Shown here in pieces: positions 32,830 to 41,426 of a stretch of 64,000 nt of DNA (the stretch's first letter is position 1; each line of letters opens with the position of its first letter). Both the position numbers and the translations under genes were made by a program. The stretch spans positions 2,356,001-2,420,000 of the forward strand of contig NZ_AP012331.1 in NCBI RefSeq assembly GCF_001042635.1, in the 5' to 3' direction. Source of the stretch: Bifidobacterium scardovii JCM 12489 = DSM 13734 (GTDB lineage: Bacteria > Actinomycetota > Actinomycetes > Actinomycetales > Bifidobacteriaceae). The notes below the pieces were generated by a model, which was given only the letters and a program-made list of their open reading frames with translations, did not search any database and was not told where the DNA came from.

Positions 32830-33204
32830 ATGACCCTCACATTCAAAGAGCAGATCGAAGAAACCGCATGGGAGCTCGCCAACGGCGAAGGCACGGTACC
32901 CGAGCTGCGCCAGCGGTTCGACAACAATCCCGACACCCCGAACTTCGACCCGGCAAAAGCCTTGGAGATGCTGCATATCCTCCAAATCGTCAACTACAAG
33001 CGGGTTCCCCAACACCAAGGCAGACCAGCCCGCAGCCACTTCCTGAAGAAACCTGAGTACTCAGTACTCGACTTCGACATTCCCAAGCCCGTCCCCAAGG
33101 ATGAGCGGGAGAGGGAGATGCGGATCCAATGGGCTGCAGACTTCCGCACCATCGCCCGTTGGCTCGATGCGAACTGCCACACGGTCGAAAGCGAGGAATC
33201 ATGA
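32830..33204 (+). CDS. Unknown phage protein, possible winged helix
   Basis: From the ATG at 32830 (AAAGGAG 8 nt upstream) the product has 124 residues. Its helical N-terminal half (IEETAWELANGEGTVPELRQ; KALEMLHILQIVNYKRV) resembles a winged-helix domain. It is next to the presumed origin and could regulate replication, but no family is recognised. Confidence 0.72.
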   Translation: MTLTFKEQIEETAWELANGEGTVPELRQRFDNNPDTPNFDPAKALEMLHILQIVNYKRVPQHQGRPARSHFLKKPEYSVLDFDIPKPVPKDEREREMRIQWAADFRTIARWLDANCHTVESEES

Positions 33205-33395
33205 CCGGCCAGCATTTTGATCTCACCCGACAGGCGATCGACGCGCTCACCAGGAACGAGCTCGTCGGCGCGGCCAGTCCGGCGGAAGCGTACGTCACCG
33301 GCTATGAGACCGGGTGGCGGGCGGCGATCGACTTCGCGATCCGCGTCGAAACACGATTCAACAGGGAGGACCTGACCGATGAAGCCGAAGGCTAG
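33201..33395 (+). CDS. Unknown small phage protein
   Basis: The 64-residue product overlaps the previous gene by 4 nt (ATGA). It is helical and mildly acidic (QAIDALTRNELVGAASPAEA). The following start overlaps its end by 17 nt. No function can be assigned. Confidence 0.65.
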   Translation: MTGQHFDLTRQAIDALTRNELVGAASPAEAYVTGYETGWRAAIDFAIRVETRFNREDLTDEAEG

Positions 33396-33873
33396 GGAAC
33401 GCAAGCCGGCATGGTTGCGCGTGTTCGCGCCGTCGGGCAATCTCGCCAAACTCGAGCCCATGGTCTGCCCCGGATGCGGCCGATGGGTGATCGTCCAACA
33501 GACGGGCGTATGGGACACCTATGACGCGGGCATCATCCGCGACGGGGACATTGCGGTGGCGATCATCCTGGACAAACGGTTGGCACGGATCGAGTGGAAC
33601 AACGTGTTCCGTCAGCCCGTGCTGGTCGAGGTGTGCGGACAGCGGGGCATCAGACCGGACGGCCTGTACCTCGCCGGACACGAGTGCGCGCGCATGCGGG
33701 TCAGCTCCACGGGATTCACGCCACCACGCAAGGAACGACCGCCCGGCAAACCGGTCTTCGACGCACACCTGTCGGACGAGGAGATCGCCGAGTTCGAACG
33801 CCTGTGGAACATGCCATTGGCGGACCTGAAAAAGAGAAAAGCCCCAACCGAACGGGTCGGCCAGGGCGAGTAG
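33379..33873 (+). CDS. Zinc-ribbon phage protein
   Basis: The 164-residue protein has CPGCGRWV (about 30-37) and later cysteines in VCGQRG and HECARM, likely zinc ligands. The C-terminal helix is DEEIAEFERLWNMPLADLKK. It starts after GGGAGG at 33379. No clear family. Confidence 0.68.
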   Translation: MKPKARERKPAWLRVFAPSGNLAKLEPMVCPGCGRWVIVQQTGVWDTYDAGIIRDGDIAVAIILDKRLARIEWNNVFRQPVLVEVCGQRGIRPDGLYLAGHECARMRVSSTGFTPPRKERPPGKPVFDAHLSDEEIAEFERLWNMPLADLKKRKAPTERVGQGE

Positions 33874-33916
33874 TCGCAAATACTCAGTTTAGCCGATCCG
33901 TCGGAGGGACGCCATC

Positions 33917-34678
33917 ATGGAATGCCAGCACTGTCACAACGACACCACCGAAAACCATACGCTCTGCACTGCATGCGAGATGACGTTCTTCCATACGCTC
34001 ATCCGGCTCGCCAATGACATCATGCCCCTGCACGACAGTCTGGACGCGACCCTGCATCCGGGCGGCCATTCGCCCGTCAGGATCCAGACCGCCACCCCGC
34101 CCACGCCGATCCGCCTCGACGTGCTGGACCTGATCGACATCCTCGACAGCACCGCCTATGAGCTGCGGCGCCGACTGGACGGGATCGACGCGCACTTGGA
34201 TGCGCCGGATCCGCAGTGCGAGGATCTGCGCATGACCCTCATCACGTGCGCCGGGCATCCGCGTCTCGCCATGTTCCCCGACGCCGGCATGTATCTGGAC
34301 GTTCTCGCCGATCTCGCCGTCAGGATCGATCATGTGCTGGATCCGCCCGAAGAACACCGCGAGATCGGGACCTGCGAATGCTGCGCGACCATGCTGACCG
34401 CCGGCAGCCGCGACCAGTGGGTCACCTGCCCCGTATGCGGACGCGAGCAGCGCGTCCAAACCGTCAAACTCAAGCGACTCGAGCGATTGTGCTTCGATGA
34501 TTCCAGGCGCGGGTCGGCGGCCGGTATCGCGCGCGCGTTCACCGACGCCGGCATCACCCTGCGCGCGGCCACGATCCGCAAATGGGTTCAACGAGGCAGA
34601 CTCACCCGCAGCCCGCAGGGCATCGCCTACTGCGACGCGTATAGGCTGGTCATCGCCGGCGTGTCGCAGCTGGACTGA
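33917..34678 (+). CDS. Zinc-finger and helix-turn-helix regulator
   Basis: This 253-residue protein opens with CQHCHNDTTENHTLCTAC, a CxxC-x-CxxC zinc finger (residues 3-20). A helical middle section follows, then a second CxxC pair (CECC, CPVCGRE, about 153-176) and a C-terminal helix-turn-helix (about 195-240, AAGIARAFTDAGITLRAATI). It is the last gene before a hairpin and the packaging genes, a position where late-gene activators often lie. GGAGGG precedes the ATG. Confidence 0.75.
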   Translation: MECQHCHNDTTENHTLCTACEMTFFHTLIRLANDIMPLHDSLDATLHPGGHSPVRIQTATPPTPIRLDVLDLIDILDSTAYELRRRLDGIDAHLDAPDPQCEDLRMTLITCAGHPRLAMFPDAGMYLDVLADLAVRIDHVLDPPEEHREIGTCECCATMLTAGSRDQWVTCPVCGREQRVQTVKLKRLERLCFDDSRRGSAAGIARAFTDAGITLRAATIRKWVQRGRLTRSPQGIAYCDAYRLVIAGVSQLD

Positions 34679-34718
34679 AAACCGGGTGTCACGCACAATA
34701 GCAATGGCAGAAGTGTCT

Positions 34719-34748
34719 GAAGACCCGGATCAACCGATCCGGGTCTTC
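34719..34748 (+). terminator. Hairpin ending the early/replication operon
   Basis: A perfect 13-bp stem (34719-34731 with 34736-34748) closes an AACC loop. No T-run follows, so termination would be imperfect; read-through into the HNH gene is possible. Confidence 0.6.
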
Positions 34749-34820
34749 GCATATCCGCATTCATTGGCGACCTGCTGCCGGTCGGGAGATGCCACCGGCA
34801 TGTGAGAGGTCGAGGGCTAC

Positions 34821-35192
34821 ATGGACAGACGAAGGACTAACTGGAATAGCAGCGACAGACGCAGCCGACTGCCCGATGATTGGGGGTGGCGCCGACAGCA
34901 GGTCAGGATGCGCGCGCACGGCAGATGCCAGGCCGAGCATCATGTGCCGGAATGCGATGGGATCGGCACGGACTGCGACCACATCATCGCCGGCGACAAC
35001 CACAGTCTTGACAACCTGCAATGGCTGTCGCATCCTTGTCATAAAGCGAAAACGGAGCGCGAGAACGCGGAAAGGAACACCAGACGAGCGCACACGCGCA
35101 AGCATCCAAGGGAACGATTTCCCGGCCTGCTCGACCGACCCGGCCGGGGTGGGGAGGGACTCCCCCCGATTGTCGGTGTAACCGCCGGATAG
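34821..35192 (+). CDS. HNH endonuclease
   Basis: The 123-residue protein has the HNH fold: QVRMRAHGRCQAEHHVPEC, then the DHII of the first metal-site strand, NLQWLSHPCHKAKTERE as the final H and helix. HNH enzymes beside TerS/TerL are needed for cos cleavage in HK97-type phages, so packaging at a cos site is likely here. GAGGTCGAGGG precedes the ATG at 34821. Confidence 0.9.
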   Translation: MDRRRTNWNSSDRRSRLPDDWGWRRQQVRMRAHGRCQAEHHVPECDGIGTDCDHIIAGDNHSLDNLQWLSHPCHKAKTERENAERNTRRAHTRKHPRERFPGLLDRPGRGGEGLPPIVGVTAG

Positions 35193-35357
35193 CACTTCCG
35201 ATCATGCATGCGGCCCAAACGTTCGTTTTCCGGATGGTCTCATTTTTCTTGGGCTGTTTCTCGTTCCGCTGTTCTGCGTGGCTTTATTCGCCTCTCAGCG
35301 TCATCCGATGCGTTTGCGTGGGTTGTACGGTTTAAGCAACGCCTGTTTTTTGAGCGA

Positions 35358-35438
35358 TGTCACGATATTAATTAATCGTTGATATTACGCCATTTATTTG
35401 TTTTGTTAGCGTTGTCACGATATAATTAAAGCGTGACA
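35358..35438 (+). promoter_or_regulatory. Late-side promoter with TGTCACG operators and leaderless GTG start
   Basis: TTGTTT (35398-35403), 17-bp spacer and perfect TATAAT (35421-35426) precede the GTG at 35433 by 6 nt. TGTCACGATAT occurs at 35358 and 35413. CGTGACA at 35432-35438 forms an inverted repeat with the second copy, across the -10 box. The 240-bp AT-rich gap holds no other gene. Confidence 0.75.
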
Positions 35439-36053
35439 CGATGCGAATTTTGTGACAAGGAACTCCCCGAGGCTCAGGGTCGGGGCCGCAAACGTCGGTT
35501 CTGTGACGACCGGTGCCGCCAGGCGGCGCACCGGGCCGGGGAGCGAATGCCCGTGCCGCCGGGGATGGCGATGGCGAACCGCTGGGTGTGCTGGAAGAAA
35601 GTCGTGCGCGGCGACGGCACGTCCAAGATGCCCGTCACCTGCGACGGCTCCCCCGCGTCCAGCACCGACCCCGCCACATGGACGGCGCTCGTCAGCGCGG
35701 AATCCTCCGACATGGGCGACGGTCTCGGATTCGCGCTTGGCGGCGGATTCGCGTGCATCGACCTCGACCACTGCTACGACGAACGCAACCACCTGGCCGG
35801 CTGGGCGAAGATGCTGATCGCCCCCGTGGCCGATTCCACGTGGATCGAGATCAGCCCGAGCGGCGACGGCCTGCACATCTGGGGACGCTGCGCCGAACGC
35901 ACCGGGCTGAAGGTCCGCAATGATCTCGGCATGAACGTCGAGGCCTACAGTCAGGGACGCTATATGACCTACACGGGCCGCCGGTTCCGCAAGAGTCCGG
36001 CGAAGCTCGCCGACCTGACGTTCCTGTTCGACGTGATCGCACGTCTCGACTGA
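35433..36053 (+). CDS. Small zinc-finger primase-polymerase-like protein
   Basis: The 206-residue protein begins with a zinc finger (CEFCDKEL, then RFCDDRCRQAAH, residues 4-32). It continues with an archaeo-eukaryotic-primase-type core: GLGFALGGGFACIDLDHC (about 97-114), ISPSGDGLHIWG and RYMTYTGRRF. This is the N-terminal primase pattern seen in phage and plasmid replication proteins, here standing alone without a helicase. The GTG start lies 6 nt after a consensus -10 box and has no ribosome binding site, so the mRNA should be leaderless. It precedes terminase. Confidence 0.78.
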   Translation: MTRCEFCDKELPEAQGRGRKRRFCDDRCRQAAHRAGERMPVPPGMAMANRWVCWKKVVRGDGTSKMPVTCDGSPASSTDPATWTALVSAESSDMGDGLGFALGGGFACIDLDHCYDERNHLAGWAKMLIAPVADSTWIEISPSGDGLHIWGRCAERTGLKVRNDLGMNVEAYSQGRYMTYTGRRFRKSPAKLADLTFLFDVIARLD

Positions 36054-36071
36054 CCCGAAAGGGGGTGCACG

Positions 36072-36470
36072 TTGCCACGCCCAAGAAAAACAGCCGGGCA
36101 CCGCATGCCGTCCGGGCTCATCAAGGACGGCAAGGGCCAGACCCTGTGGCGTGACCTGACCGACAAGTGGGAATTCACGGAATCCGAATACCGGATGCTG
36201 GAAAACGCCTGCTACACCGCCGACCGTATCGTCAAGGAACGCCGCGCAATCGGCGACACCCTGACGGTCTCCGGCAGTCAAGGGCAGATCGTCGCGCATC
36301 CGTTGCTCGCACAGCTCAGGCTCGACGAGGAGCACCTCGCCAAGACACTCGCCCGCATCGTCATGCCGGAACCCGACGAAAAGGCCGGTGCTTCGGCCGA
36401 CGAGGGCGACAGGTCGACTAGGATGCGCGACGTGGCCCAGTCCCGGTGGGGAAAGGCGTACGGTGGGTGA
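36072..36470 (+). CDS. terS: Terminase small subunit
   Basis: The 132-residue basic-then-helical protein (KWEFTESEYRMLENACYTAD, LAQLRLDEEHLAKTLARI) is of the phage terminase small-subunit P27-like type that recognises the packaging site. It starts at a TTG (36072), 8 nt after AAAGGGGG. It overlaps the TerL start by 1 nt. Confidence 0.82.
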   Translation: MPRPRKTAGHRMPSGLIKDGKGQTLWRDLTDKWEFTESEYRMLENACYTADRIVKERRAIGDTLTVSGSQGQIVAHPLLAQLRLDEEHLAKTLARIVMPEPDEKAGASADEGDRSTRMRDVAQSRWGKAYGG

Positions 36471-38266
36471 TGGCGAGGCTGCGCACACAACGATCCGCAG
36501 CCTACGTTCCCTCCCGCCAAGCCGAATACCGGGAGATCATCGACTGGTACCGTGACACGCTCGCCAACGAACCCGCCCGCAGGTGGAACATGCAGCCGAC
36601 GCTGATCGGCCCGACATGGAAGCGCGACGAGAACGGCTGGATATTGCCCGAGATCACGCTCGGCTGGCAGTTCCTCGCATGGAGCGGCTACTGGCTGCGC
36701 AACTCGAAGCAGCGGGCGCCGTGGAAGTGGACGAACGAGCAGGCCCGCTTCTGGTTGTGGTACTACAGTCTGGACGAGCACGGCACGCCGATCCACGACA
36801 ATGCGGTGCTGCAGCGGCTCAAGGGCTGGGGCAAGGATCCGATGGCCGCCGGCGGCGCGGTCACGTCATGCTTCGCTCACCTCACGTTCGACCACTTCGA
36901 CGCCAACGGAGAGCCCGTGGGCCGTGAGGAGCCGAACGCATGGGTGCAGGTGTGCGCCGTGTCCCAAGAGCAGACGAAGAACACGATGAAACTGCTGCCC
37001 GGGCTCATCCCCGCCGAGACCCGACGCCATTACGGCATCCAGCTCGGCAAGCTGAACATGTACGCGCTCGGCGACAGCAGGCAGATCGAGGCTGTCACCT
37101 CAAGCCCCCTCGCATTGGAGGGCGGTCGGCCCACGTTCCTGATCCGCAACGAGACGCAGAACTGGAATTCCTCGAACGGCGGCCATGACATGGACGGCGT
37201 CCTGTCCGGTAACGCGGCCAAGTCCGAGGATTCGGTCAACGTGAAGATGCTCGATATCTGCAACGCGTACCGCGACGGCGAGGACAGCGTGGCCCAGCGC
37301 GTGCGCGAGGCGTGGGAGGGCACGCAGGGCGACCCGAACAGCGACGACAAGGGATTGCGCCCCAAATACATGGACTTCGGACTGCTCTACGACTCGATCG
37401 AGGCCGCTCCGGACACTCCTATGACCGAGGAGTCGATACCGAAGGTCGTCGAGGACGTTCGCGGCGACTCCACGTGGCTGTCCACGGCGAAGATCGTGCG
37501 TGAGATCATCAATCCGAAGAACCCCGTCAGCGAATCGCGGCGCAAGTGGTTCAACCAGTGCGAGGCGCCCGAGGACGCCTACGTCACCTCGCAGGAGTGG
37601 GACGCCAACGAGCATCCCGAACTCAAACTGGAACCGGGCGAGGAGATCACGATGTTCCTCGACTGTTCGCTGACCGACGATGCGACCGCACTGGTGGCAT
37701 GCCGGGTCAGCGACGGTTTCACGAAGCCGCTCGGCCTGTGGCAGAGGCCTCCGGGCAAGCGCGGCGACACATGGAAGGTGCCTCGCGAGAGCGTGGACGA
37801 CGCGGTGCGCGAGGCCATGCGCGTATACCGGGTGGTCGCGTTCTGGGGCGATCCCAGCCACGTGCTGGACGATGAAACCGGATTGCACTACTGGGATCCG
37901 CTGTTCGACGCATGGCACCGCGTCTACGGGCGCCGATTGAAGCTGTGGGCGAGGCCCGAGGGACGCGACCGGCATTCGGTCATGTTCGACATGGTGCGCC
38001 TCGACGTGCAGAAAAGGTTTGTCGAATACGTCGACCAGGCGTACACGGCGATTTGCGACAGGGACTTTCCCCATGATGGCGACGCGAGGCTGCGCGCGCA
38101 CATGCTCAACGCGCGCCGTCAGCCCACGAGGGCCGGCATGAGCGTCGCCAAGGAGGGCCGCGAATCGAAACGCAAGATCGATCTCGCGTTCTGCGCCATC
38201 GCCGCGCGAGGCATGCGACGCGAATATCTGAACAATCGCAAGAGAGGAGGCGGACAGGTATGGTGA
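36470..38266 (+). CDS. terL: Terminase large subunit
   Basis: The 598-residue packaging motor has a variant Walker A (LKGWGKDPMAAG) and the adjoining AWVQVCAVSQEQT strand in the ATPase half. The nuclease half carries MFLDCSLTDDATALVAC and later DLAFCAIAARG. It hydrolyses ATP to fill capsids and cuts DNA. The ATG at 36470 overlaps the TerS stop. Confidence 0.93.
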   Translation: MARLRTQRSAAYVPSRQAEYREIIDWYRDTLANEPARRWNMQPTLIGPTWKRDENGWILPEITLGWQFLAWSGYWLRNSKQRAPWKWTNEQARFWLWYYSLDEHGTPIHDNAVLQRLKGWGKDPMAAGGAVTSCFAHLTFDHFDANGEPVGREEPNAWVQVCAVSQEQTKNTMKLLPGLIPAETRRHYGIQLGKLNMYALGDSRQIEAVTSSPLALEGGRPTFLIRNETQNWNSSNGGHDMDGVLSGNAAKSEDSVNVKMLDICNAYRDGEDSVAQRVREAWEGTQGDPNSDDKGLRPKYMDFGLLYDSIEAAPDTPMTEESIPKVVEDVRGDSTWLSTAKIVREIINPKNPVSESRRKWFNQCEAPEDAYVTSQEWDANEHPELKLEPGEEITMFLDCSLTDDATALVACRVSDGFTKPLGLWQRPPGKRGDTWKVPRESVDDAVREAMRVYRVVAFWGDPSHVLDDETGLHYWDPLFDAWHRVYGRRLKLWARPEGRDRHSVMFDMVRLDVQKRFVEYVDQAYTAICDRDFPHDGDARLRAHMLNARRQPTRAGMSVAKEGRESKRKIDLAFCAIAARGMRREYLNNRKRGGGQVW

Positions 38267-39660
38267 TCACCGAATACGGCGACGAAACCGAGGCCGAACA
38301 GGCGTTGCGTTCGCTGCTGCTGCCCGCGTTCGGCGACGAAATCGAGAAGCTGAACCGCATCGACCGCTGGTGGCGGTGGAATCCCAAGCCGATCCGCCTG
38401 CGCAGGGCCACGCCCGAGCACAGGATGCTGCGCGACATGGGGCATACGCCGTGGCTGCGCCTCGTGGTCACGACCATCGCCCAGACGCTCTATCTCGAGG
38501 GCGTCGACATTCCCGGCAAGGCGGACACGGATTCGGCCCGCGCGTTCTGGCATCCGTGGGTGGAGAACAGGATGGGCCGCAAGCAGGTCGCCCTGCACAA
38601 GACGGCCATCGCTTACGGGTCCGCCTATGCGGCCGTCCGCGCCGTGAAGTCGCCGCAGGGTGGCGTGCATGCCGGTATCGACTGCTATTCGCCGCGCGAA
38701 AGCATCGCCGTGTACGACGATCCGGCGAAGGACGCGTTCCCGCAGGCGTTCATGCGTCTGCGCCGCCTGTCTCCGGAATCATGCTCGTACGAACTGTGGG
38801 ACTCGTGGAACGTCTGGCAATGGAAGCGGGAGAACGGCGCCTATGAATTCGTGTCGGCGACGCCGCACTTGGCGACCGACCCGTACGGCAACCCGGTGTG
38901 CCCGGTGGTCCGCTACACGAACGACCTCGACCTGCAGGGGCGCGCCCCCGGCGAGGTCGAACCGTTCATCCCGCTCGCCAACCGGCTGAACAAGGACAAC
39001 TACGACCGTCTGCTCGCCCAGCACTACAACAGCTGGAAGGTTCGTACCGCGACAGGTCTGGACATGACGGAACTGTCCGACGCGGAACGCGCCGACAGAA
39101 AGGCCAGGCTCAGCCAGGAGGACATCCTCACCGGCGGCGAGGGCGTGCAATTCGGGACCCTGCCCGAAACCACGCTGTCCAGTCTGATCGAGGCGAAGCA
39201 GGCCGACGTGGAGGAGCTCGCCGCCGTCTCCCAGACGCCGACCACGGCGTTCGGCAAGATGGTCAACGTGGGTGACGCCGGCATCGCCGAATCCCGCGCC
39301 GGCTTCTACGCCAAGCGCGACGAACGCCAGAAAAGCTTCGGCGTGAGCCACATGGACGTGCTCCGGCTCGCCGCAGGCATCGAAGGTCGTGTGGACGATG
39401 CCCGCAACTTCGACCTGACCCCCATCTGGGAGGACACGGACGTGCGCACCATCAACCAGGCGGTGGACGCGCTCGGCAAGGCCGCGCAGATGCTCGGCGT
39501 ACCCAAGGAACAGTTGTGGGACATGATCCCCGGCGTGTCCAAGAGCCGCGCCGACTCGTGGCGCGAATGGGTCGAAACCCATCCCGACGCGGACACGCTC
39601 GCCATGCAGGCATACCAGGCACAGCTCGCATCGGCGGTGGACGATGGCGCAGACCAGTAA
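38260..39660 (+). CDS. Portal protein
   Basis: The 466-residue protein matches SPP1 gp6-type portals: HTPWLRLVVTTIAQTLYLEG, FIPLANRLNKDNYDRLL, and the QTPTTAFG of the tunnel region. Twelve copies should form the DNA entry ring. It overlaps TerL by 7 nt; GAGAGGAGG precedes the ATG. Confidence 0.92.
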   Translation: MVITEYGDETEAEQALRSLLLPAFGDEIEKLNRIDRWWRWNPKPIRLRRATPEHRMLRDMGHTPWLRLVVTTIAQTLYLEGVDIPGKADTDSARAFWHPWVENRMGRKQVALHKTAIAYGSAYAAVRAVKSPQGGVHAGIDCYSPRESIAVYDDPAKDAFPQAFMRLRRLSPESCSYELWDSWNVWQWKRENGAYEFVSATPHLATDPYGNPVCPVVRYTNDLDLQGRAPGEVEPFIPLANRLNKDNYDRLLAQHYNSWKVRTATGLDMTELSDAERADRKARLSQEDILTGGEGVQFGTLPETTLSSLIEAKQADVEELAAVSQTPTTAFGKMVNVGDAGIAESRAGFYAKRDERQKSFGVSHMDVLRLAAGIEGRVDDARNFDLTPIWEDTDVRTINQAVDALGKAAQMLGVPKEQLWDMIPGVSKSRADSWREWVETHPDADTLAMQAYQAQLASAVDDGADQ

Positions 39661-41074
39661 TGGCGCCCTGCTGACCGACAAGCACCGGCGCGCCCAGGTC
39701 AGGCTCGCCATCACCGCCGACAGTCAGGCGCGACGCATCTGGGACGCCACACTCGACCCGAACAACCTCAGGGCCAGTCAGCCGATATGGAAGAACGCCG
39801 TCCTGCAACTCCTGCAGACATGGTGGAGGATCAGCGCGCAGACGGCCAACGAATACCTGCCCCGCTTCCGCGAGGCAGAAACCGGCGACGGCGGCTTCCA
39901 GACCGCCATGCCACGCTTCGACCGTGCGAGCATGGCGCAGCGGATCGACTGGACCGGCGCGACGAACGTGCTGTGGCACCTCGCCCGCGGGGAAACTCAG
40001 GAAGCGGCATGGGCCGCGGCGCGCAGCCTGTTCCTCGGAGTGTTCCACGAGGCCGTGCTCACCGGCGGTCGCACCACGATCGAACACTGGGCCCAACAGG
40101 ACTCGCGCGCCATCGGCTGGCGTCGAGTGTCCGACGGGGATCCGTGTGCGTTTTGCGCGATGCTCGTCACCAGAGGTCCCGTCTACACATCCAAGGACAA
40201 GGCCGGGCTTAGCGCCAAGACGGGAAAGAAGTATCATGCGCATTGCGGGTGCACCGTCGAGGTCGTCTACGGTGACTGGAAACCCACCGAACGGGAGCAG
40301 CGGTGGATCGACGATTACTATCGAGCCGCCGAAAGCCTGCCCAAGGGCACGCCGAGAACTCAGGAGACCGTGCTGCCGCTCATGCGTCGCGACGCGGACT
40401 TCCGCGACAGCGTGGCCAGACGCAACACGGCCAGCGCGAAAGCCAGCAGACGCGCCGCGGTCGCGGCGCGGAAGGCGAAGGAGTTCCAGGAACGCAAGCA
40501 GGCCCTCAACGCGACGATCGACAACCCCGGAAAGCCGATGAGCATCAGCAAAGCCGACCAGTCGCACGCCAACCCGAAATTCGACGGGCATGGATGGCGA
40601 TACCGCAACAACTGCCAGTCGTGCGTACCCGCATACGAAATGCGACGGCGTGGCGTCAACGTCCAAGCGCGCGGCTTCGGCTCGGACGAGTCGAAACAGG
40701 TCATGAACGACAACACGCTCGCATGGACGAATCCCCGTACCGGACGCAAGCCCACACGCCACAACGTCGGACACGACACGTTCGACAGAGTGCAGGCACG
40801 GATCGGCAAACGCATCCGTCCCGGGGAGCGCTACGCCATGTCCTTCTCCTGGCAGGACCAAGACGTGGGGCACATCGTCGTATTGGAACGCCCATGGACG
40901 AACCATGGCAAGACCATCATCGTCGTGGACCCGCAAGCCGGAACGAGACAAACCCTGAAACAGTATTTATACCGATACCAAGTGGATCCCCGTAGTGTCG
41001 GGGTCTACCGGATTGATAATCTGGAACTGAACAGGGACATCGCACCCGGGTTGATGGAGGTCGCGAAACAATGA
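39644..41074 (+). CDS. MuF-type head protein with C-terminal papain-fold toxin domain
   Basis: Residues 1-215 match the Mu gpF-like / VG15 minor head protein, including the zinc-type cluster CAFC (168-171) and HAHCGC (198-203). After a basic helical linker (about 255-290) a separate domain follows, with NCQSC (323-327), VGHIVVLER (His410) and TIIVVDPQAGT (Asp429). This Cys-His-Asp order and the NCxxCxxAYExRRRG context match papain-fold toxin 1 (Tox-PL), a protease or glutamine deamidase fold found at the end of polymorphic toxins. MuF proteins with exchangeable toxin ends are known in temperate phages. The next gene overlaps by 4 nt and is the likely immunity protein. The toxin target is unknown. 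Confidence 0.85.
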   Translation: MAQTSNGALLTDKHRRAQVRLAITADSQARRIWDATLDPNNLRASQPIWKNAVLQLLQTWWRISAQTANEYLPRFREAETGDGGFQTAMPRFDRASMAQRIDWTGATNVLWHLARGETQEAAWAAARSLFLGVFHEAVLTGGRTTIEHWAQQDSRAIGWRRVSDGDPCAFCAMLVTRGPVYTSKDKAGLSAKTGKKYHAHCGCTVEVVYGDWKPTEREQRWIDDYYRAAESLPKGTPRTQETVLPLMRRDADFRDSVARRNTASAKASRRAAVAARKAKEFQERKQALNATIDNPGKPMSISKADQSHANPKFDGHGWRYRNNCQSCVPAYEMRRRGVNVQARGFGSDESKQVMNDNTLAWTNPRTGRKPTRHNVGHDTFDRVQARIGKRIRPGERYAMSFSWQDQDVGHIVVLERPWTNHGKTIIVVDPQAGTRQTLKQYLYRYQVDPRSVGVYRIDNLELNRDIAPGLMEVAKQ

Positions 41075-41340
41075 AGACGATCAGGGAACTGACGGAGAAC
41101 GCGAGACGGGAGGCATCCCGGCAAGGTTTCCGCCTGCTCAAGCCCGCCGGCATCTATCACGGAGAGCTCATCATTTATGCGGTTCCGTCGTCCTGCGAAC
41201 CGGGCGCCGCCATAGGATTGCCCCAAGGGTTCTTCGTGGACCTCGAATCCGGCCAAGCCCGGTATTGCACCGCCAAGGAAAGCATGATGCTGTCCAGTCG
41301 CGAATTCCTTGAAGAACTCAATCCGATACCTGCAAGCTAG
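41071..41340 (+). CDS. Probable immunity protein for the MuF papain-fold toxin
   Basis: This 89-residue protein has the size and beta-rich plan of small immunity proteins (GIYHGELIIYAVPS, GQARYCTAKE). It is coupled to the toxin-tailed head gene by ATGA and followed at once by an intrinsic terminator, which sets the two apart from the remaining head genes. Head operons normally pass straight from MuF to scaffold, so an extra gene exactly here argues for immunity. No family is recognised. Confidence 0.7.
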   Translation: MKTIRELTENARREASRQGFRLLKPAGIYHGELIIYAVPSSCEPGAAIGLPQGFFVDLESGQARYCTAKESMMLSSREFLEELNPIPAS

Positions 41341-41363
41341 CAGCTTCCCATTCGATTTCCCAA

Positions 41364-41389
41364 GCCGCCATGAACTCATGGCGGCTTTT
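41364..41389 (+). terminator. Intrinsic terminator between toxin-immunity pair and scaffold
   Basis: GCCGCCATG-AACT-CATGGCGGC forms a 9-bp stem followed by TTTTCTT. Confidence 0.85.
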
Positions 41390-41426
41390 CTTATGCCCGC
41401 ATGCCGGGCGGAAAAGGAGAAAGGCC

